Assembly (NCBI RefSeq): GCF_028751195.1
Contig: NZ_CP066784.1
Coordinates: 1,922,001-1,986,000 of the forward strand
Direction of reading: 5' to 3'
DNA: 64,000 nt
Origin: Alicyclobacillus sp. ALC3
GTDB taxonomy: Bacteria > Bacillota > Bacilli > Alicyclobacillales > Alicyclobacillaceae
Each line of letters starts with the position of its first letter. Positions within the stretch are counted from its first letter, which is position 1. A model generated the notes under the pieces. The model saw nothing but the letters and a program-made list of their open reading frames with translations. It searched no databases and was not told where the DNA came from. The position numbers and the translations under genes were made by a program. Below are positions 63,204 through 64,000 of this stretch, in pieces.

Positions 63204-64000
63204 TTCAACGGGCTATGCTAATGGTTATGGAACCCATTTGGGAAAGCGATTTTCAGGCTTACTCTTACGGGTTTAGGCCGTCCCGAAGTGTTCACCATGC
63301 GATTCGTACCGTCAAAATGCAACTAACAGCTTCAGATGATCGAGGCAGCGCGGGACGCTGGGTCATCGAGGGTGATCTCTCAAGCTACTTCGATACCGTC
63401 CATCATCGACTATTAATGAAGGCCGTTAGCCAACGCATTGCTGATAAGCGGTTCATGACCCTGCTGTGGAAATTTATCAAAGCAGGGCACGTCGACAAAG
63501 GTTTGTTTCGTGCATCAAGTGAAGGAGTTCCTCAAGGTGGAGTCATTTCACCAATACTATCCAACATTATGCTCCATGAGTTTGATGAGTGGATGAACGA
63601 CAACTACCTGAGCAAAGAAGCGCGAAACCGCCGATGGGGATGGAACGATGGAATTCGCAAACAGCGACCAATCGTGATGAGAGAAAACCGTCAGTGGAAA
63701 CCTGCGATATCATACTGCCGCTATGCTGACGATTTTGTGGTCGTTGTAAAAGGTACAAAGGCACATGCAGAAAGTATTCGTGAAGCCTGTCGCGAGTTCC
63801 TTGAGGATAAGCTGAAACTCACGCTGAATATGGATAAAACCCATATTACACATGTGAACGATGGTTTCGTCTTCCTCGGACATCGAATTATTCGCAAGAG
63901 GGGCTCAAAGGGACGAATGCACGTTGTGACCACAATCCCATGGGAGAAATACCGAGGTTTTGTCGGGAAACTAGTCAAGCAACTGTCTGGCAACTACAGC

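Larger units (their letters stand above)
59903..64000 (+). pseudogene. ltrA: Group II intron reverse transcriptase, split by a serine-recombinase element
   Basis: N-terminal piece 59903-60213: ADRTWLSEAARITLSSGGAR, TSGVDGVDKQMMEE, PLPARRVYIPKRNGKLRPLG IP. C-terminal piece from 63182 to the window end: SLRDRIVQRAMLMVMEPIWE, SDFQAYSYGFRPSRSVHHAI, EGDLSSYFDTVHHRLLM, EGVPQGGVISPILSN, AISYCRYADDFVVV (YADD active site), GFVFLGHRI. Joining 60213 to 63184 gives ...RPLGIP-SLRDRIVQRA in frame, exactly the family pattern. The interrupting element (60212-63183) carries three minus-strand genes. The protein end is outside the window. Confidence 0.88.

Overview
The window looks like chromosome of a spore-former-type Firmicute in the Bacillales, possibly close to Alicyclobacillus. 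This is inference from moderate GC, strong AGGAGG ribosome sites, frequent GTG and TTG starts, a CsoR/CopZ/CopA copper set, an ArsR-type mercury regulator remnant, TVP38, PspA and ECF sigma/anti-sigma genes. No rRNA, tRNA or CRISPR array was seen. Large parts are accessory: at least five mobile elements, duplicated metal-resistance genes, and about fifteen decaying genes in different stages of loss.

Regions. 1-2.1 kb: tail of a thioredoxin-fold oxidoreductase, then a tandem array of five small paralogous proteins (six domains), two of which appear to start at ATA and ATT. 2.1-9.1 kb: TVP38-type membrane protein, a TrmB-like regulator remnant, the ABC-F protein YbiT, an ECF sigma/anti-sigma pair, a VOC protein and small membrane proteins. 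9.1-14.5 kb: an MFS exporter behind a leader-peptide/terminator attenuator, two gene remnants, fabF, and a divergent MmyB-type regulator. 14.5-19 kb: an unknown frameshifted gene, a decayed IS1634-like transposase, a truncated EXPERA paralog, a CrtQ-like glycosyltransferase and the intact EXPERA gene. 19.4-23.5 kb: two tandem TniQ/TnsD-type genes next to TnsB-site-like repeats, without a transposase. 23.9-31.5 kb: EamA transporters (one broken), GNAT, CDF transporter with ArsR, and an ArsR-rhodanese / MBL-fold / MFS operon whose MBL gene is split by an IS1595-type element with a perfect 8-bp target duplication.

31.6-53.3 kb is a metal and redox stress island: a methyltransferase with a nonsense codon, two MerA-type reductases each beside a broken ArsR gene, TlpA and Sco-TlpA thioredoxin-fold proteins with CcdA, a cupredoxin lipoprotein and the fragment of a second one, a two-component system with a Met-rich sensor, three SHOCT proteins, a PspA operon, and a copper-efflux operon (SHOCT, YHS, CsoR, CopA, CopZ). 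Two promoters have a CsoR-like ATACGGGGGTAT box between -35 and -10. A third copy of this promoter sits in front of a decayed csoR-copA duplicate. A C39-type peptidase follows.

53.4-64 kb is dominated by decay and mobile DNA: a degraded CDF copy, a two-component system whose kinase is cut by an IS66-type element carrying a DUF4338 (DruA-like) gene, and a group II intron whose reverse transcriptase gene is split by a ~2.97-kb serine-recombinase element. Joining the element's ends gives a palindromic attP (ACCGTC-CC-GACGGT), and removing it restores the intron reading frame exactly.
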